A stretch of DNA of 56,492 nt, taken from positions 160,717 through 217,208 of the forward strand of contig NAOQ01000039.1 of assembly GCA_002751075.1 (NCBI GenBank), given 5' to 3'. This stretch comes from Ichthyophonus hoferi. Lineage: Eukaryota > Opisthokonta > Ichthyosporea > Ichthyophonida > Ichthyophonidae. Every line of letters begins with the position of its first letter. Positions within the stretch are counted from its first letter, which is position 1. A program made the position numbers and the translations under genes. Under the pieces are notes generated by a model that was given only the letters and a program-made list of their open reading frames with translations, was not told the origin of the DNA and did not search any database. Below are positions 52,986 to 56,492 of the stretch, piece by piece.

Positions 52986-53782
52986 TTTCTAATTAAAGTT
53001 AACAAAGATTAACAATAGCAACACAACGTTCAGAATTGTTCAGGTAATTGATTATATTGAGGCGCTATTAGTACTTAGTGCAAGGTAATAAAATAAACAT
53101 TGAAGTTTAGCAATTTTATGCGGTAGTAAGAAATGTAATGGGATCAGTATCAAATAGTTTATTAAAAAAAGGTAATTATAAAACTATCGAGTTTACAGTT
53201 ATCCTTCTTTCTAATCACGTATTATGTTTAAAACTGTACTTATTATTAGTTATTTCTGTTTATTTTATTCTTGCTGCAGCCTCCGTTTCTTGCAGGTGTG
53301 AATCATAACTGTGTTATTAATGTCAATGGGAACTATAGTGTTAAAATTTGCTGCATTATAATTGCGTACCATTTTATTATACGATTCTCCTAATATATGC
53401 AAATATATGAAATTGTTTATTGTCGTGTCTTAGTGCCGAATTGCCATACGCAATACTGCAAATTGGAATCACAGTTAATCTAAAAATATATTCATTTAGT
53501 TGCATGATAATAATTTTTTCTCCCAAGATCCCAACAACATTGCGATTAAAGTACATTGGTCGAAAACGTAATCTTATCTCCGATTTATTTTTTCTGATTA
53601 AGTATATCTCATGATGGATGAGACCAATCAGATAGGAGATTTTTAATTCATGCAATTTTTAATCTACTTGTGAACTTATACTTCACTTGTAACATGTTAT
53701 TGTAAGTCACCTTATCGCGTTTTACAATACAAAACTACATTTATATATATATTACTATAGGTATATATTTTTTTAAAATGGA
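52986..53782. other. Spacer with an open minus-strand frame
   Basis: A 92-codon frame occupies 53377-53655 on the minus strand. It has no recognisable domain and may be a repeat-derived fragment. The sequence around 53244-53330 resembles 54680-54770. Confidence 0.3.
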
Positions 53783-55014
53783 AAAGATCCTTATTGACTA
53801 ATGTAATACACGAAAGGTTACGGACTCACTAGATCTTACTGATCTTATCTCTATACTCATTAAATGTGAGTGCACACATACTACTATTTATCAACAAATC
53901 AATTTACCTGGTAGGAACTATGCAATTAAATAATAGTTACCAATCGGAAGTCTCTTTCCAATAAAACAAATCATTAAAGTAATTCTTGCTTGCAAAAAAA
54001 GTCGGTTTTTTAAAACATTTGAGTTTTTTTATACAAGTGAAGCTTATGCAGAGTGGAAATTTAAATTTTAGACATATACCTAATTGTAGTTGATAAGAAT
54101 TAAAATTATCACTGTAATGGACACAGCAATCTGCAAGGGTAAACTGGTAAGAAGTTTGAAAATAGTGATGCTTCTAAACACCATTGGGTAACAACCTAGT
54201 GTCTTGATGTCATTCATTTCGCTAGCTAATTGATCTGGTTCGTCTTCAAGACACAATTGTGGTGGTAGAGATCCTATAAAAGGCGTGTATATTGACTCTC
54301 TAGGTAACTGGCTGTAATAATTATACCTCAGTTCTAATTCAAAGGGAATCCATGCTTTGATTCACATAGATGCTAATGTGGAAATTGTATTATAAGGCCA
54401 ATCAGTAAAGAGTGTTATATTACAATGTAAATATAAACTATTGTCACTATTTAATGTTAGTAGACAGTTCTCTGACTTCTGAATGAGCGAGAGACCGGAA
54501 CATCGATAATTGTATTTGAGTGCTGCCAATGGTGAGCTAGACATTTTAATAACAATACAATGATTCTATACATGTATTGTGATATTGTTTAATTAAATAA
54601 TTAAATGCAAAGTTTTGCGTGTGTTATGAATAAGCTTGTATCAGATGGGGTGCTGCATATATGAGTGGCAGGTACCTTTACTGATTGTTTCTGTTGTCTT
54701 TTATCCTTTTATATTCTTTGCATATCTTGTGGGTGAATTGCAGCCGTGTTCATTAATGTAAAAGAGACTAATCATAAAGATCCTTACTGTTAATGCAATT
54801 CTGGAAAGACCTCTGAGGTTGACTAGGATTGTCTGATTTTATTTCAAAAATTTAATGCTAGTATGTTCTCATTTGGATAGCACGTTAACCAGTCTCCTTA
54901 TTAATGTGAATGTTCACATACCACATACTATGTATTGACAAATAAATTTACTTGTTAAGAATGGTATTCAATTAGCTAATAAAAGACAAATATATCACTC
55001 CCAGACATATTGCA
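53783..55014 (+). repeat. Pair of diverged direct repeats
   Basis: 53783-53995 and 54774-55014 share a colinear pattern. Both have AAAGATCCTTA near the start, then AATGTGAGTGCACACATAC against AATGTGAATGTTCACATAC, then AACAAATCAATTTACCTG against GACAAATAAATTTACTTG. They are about 990 bp apart. They may be two copies of one element or flanks of an older insertion. The second copy of the MCM2-intron repeat (54403-54578) lies between them. Confidence 0.55.
54403..54578 (+). repeat. Dispersed repeat, copy 2
   Basis: This copy aligns with 13192-13325 in the MCM2 intron, in the same orientation. The conserved core ends CTCTGACTTCTGAA. A middle segment of about 50 bp is extra here or missing there. 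Confidence 0.7.
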
Positions 55015-56492
55015 AAAGGATGTATAGCAGTTAGTTATAATTATTCGTAGAAATAAAACGTAGTCTCTAGTTAAAATGTAAGACTTGATAAATCTATAGA
55101 ATATGACTAAACCAAATAATATGTGAAATTAGAGCTAAAAACATAGGTGAAGTTTGGGCAATTGTGTCATGGTGAGAAATTGAAAGTCAAAGAAGTATGA
55201 GCGTGAAAATATTATAAACCCAATAAGGATGATTGAGAAGTACAGATATCATGTTACAAGGATTATAATCAAGAAGACAATATTAATATCTTTGTGTTAA
55301 ACTTATCTCAATTAAATTTTATAGCTATTTAATTACATCTGAAAACAAATTATCAGGTAAAAGTATAGAGTAATACATTTTAAACTACAGTAATGCATGC
55401 TTTGGTAACAATAGTTTTATGTATATATTATTTGGATTGTAAATTCTACCAGAAGCTTTCAAGTTTAAAAATAACTTTTAAAAAAGTACTGAGATAATTT
55501 CGATTATGAAGGAAAACCTAGACTTACAGCTTTCACAAGTACAGTTGCTAACATCCACCTCAATAAAATAATTTTGTCATCTCATTCATACCAGGTAATA
55601 AGATTTTGTTATATATTGGTTTGAAAGCATCATACTAATTAGAATTTACATTGTGAAGTGTATTCACCAAACATAAGTTAACAAAATATTTCTGAGCATC
55701 TATTCCCTAGTTGATGGCACACATTTTTACATCTATGAATGCAAAAAAGGTAGCGGTTCTTCGCATACTTTTCAGTCATTTTCTAATCAACTAAGTATAG
55801 AAAAATATGCTTGGAATTGAATGGCAGCGTATAATCCTATGTAAAGAATATGAACCGGGAAACAAAAAAATATGTGGGTAAGGTGCTTTGTGTAAGTTTG
55901 AAATCTCATTAATGAGAAATATTGTTTCAGTTAGCGAGAGTTGATCCATCATTAGATTAACATTTGGGGCTTTCAGTAAAATATGTGCAACAATGAAAAG
56001 CTGTTTTGAGAAACTGGAAGTCTATGTGACCTTTTGCAACAGAAGCATAAGACCAGATAGTGAAGAGTATACAAAATGTGCTGCTGATTGCTAAGCCAGA
56101 ATGATACTAGGGAGATGATCAGTTGATCAGTGAGCCAGTCACCAATGTCTGTGTTTAAGAGTTTCAGACTAGTGTTTGCTAACACCTGAGATTTATATAC
56201 GACATACTGGAATTAAATGGATTGTTAGTTTTCTTCCAACAAAAATTGTCCACATCAGTTTAAGTGACACCTCTCTCCATTGAGTTTCCACATTCAGCCA
56301 TCATCACTATTTACTTGCTAATCAGTCAGATAATTTAAGATTAAATAATTTTTTCTATCTATAATCTACCTTGTTTTTGTTCATGATTTTTAAAATCGAT
56401 ATAACTATCACCTCCTACATTGGTATAAATTTTAGAATGTTATTATTATTCTTGCTATCTTGTTTTCCCAATTGTCAAAAAGCTTCACGTAA
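55015..56492. other. AT-rich terminal spacer, nothing recognised
   Basis: Neither strand shows a recognisable exon, RNA gene or repeat copy. A 70-codon minus-strand frame at 55973-56185 has no ATG-proximal context or domain to support it. Confidence 0.4.

Overview
The window is nuclear DNA of an intron-rich, AT-rich eukaryote. It carries five protein genes that can be read with confidence, all with GT-AG introns except the intronless YABBY-like gene. Protein sequences (MCM2, UAP56/DDX39B, Rab1, a phosphoglycolate-phosphatase-like HAD enzyme) look closest to animal-type proteins. The dense introns, E2F-type sites and scattered retroelement fossils would fit a unicellular relative of animals, for example an ichthyosporean. 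That placement is an inference from remembered sequences, not a search result.

Layout. 1-3376: gene-poor, with one solo LTR (999-1369) and a promoter-like stretch holding an E2F-type site and CCAAT boxes. 3377-19622 (+): MCM2, 27 coding exons, 919 aa; one intron holds a small open frame with a motif like plant S1 self-incompatibility proteins. 19623-22088: spacer with a perfect palindrome of two E2F-type sites. 22089-22295 (+): an intronless 68-aa YABBY/HMG-like protein. 22296-29081: spacer with a decayed Ty1/copia element (23921-27402). 29082-31995 (+): UAP56/SUB2 RNA helicase, 6 exons, 430 aa. 31996-36895: spacer with a second decayed copia-like stretch and a solo LTR bounded by a perfect 5-bp target duplication. 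36896-40201 (-): Rab1, 5 exons, 201 aa. 40202-45315: spacer with a fold-back element and a CCAAT-bearing tandem duplication just ahead of the next gene. 45316-50638 (+): PGP-like HAD phosphatase, 10 exons, 294 aa. 50640-56492: an unclassified decayed repeat beginning directly after the PGP stop codon, then other repeats and AT-rich DNA.

The genes do not form a pathway. They are housekeeping functions: replication licensing, mRNA splicing/export, ER-Golgi traffic and metabolite repair. Exon joins were checked by reading frame: each of the four spliced coding sequences sums to a whole number of codons and matches its family length. UAP56 and the YABBY-like gene use more C/G-ending codons than MCM2 or PGP, which suggests high expression. 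No CRISPR, rRNA or tRNA was seen. The features most worth a second look are the YABBY-like protein with its E2F palindrome, the S1-like frame nested in an MCM2 intron, the fold-back element, and the repeat that abuts the PGP stop codon.
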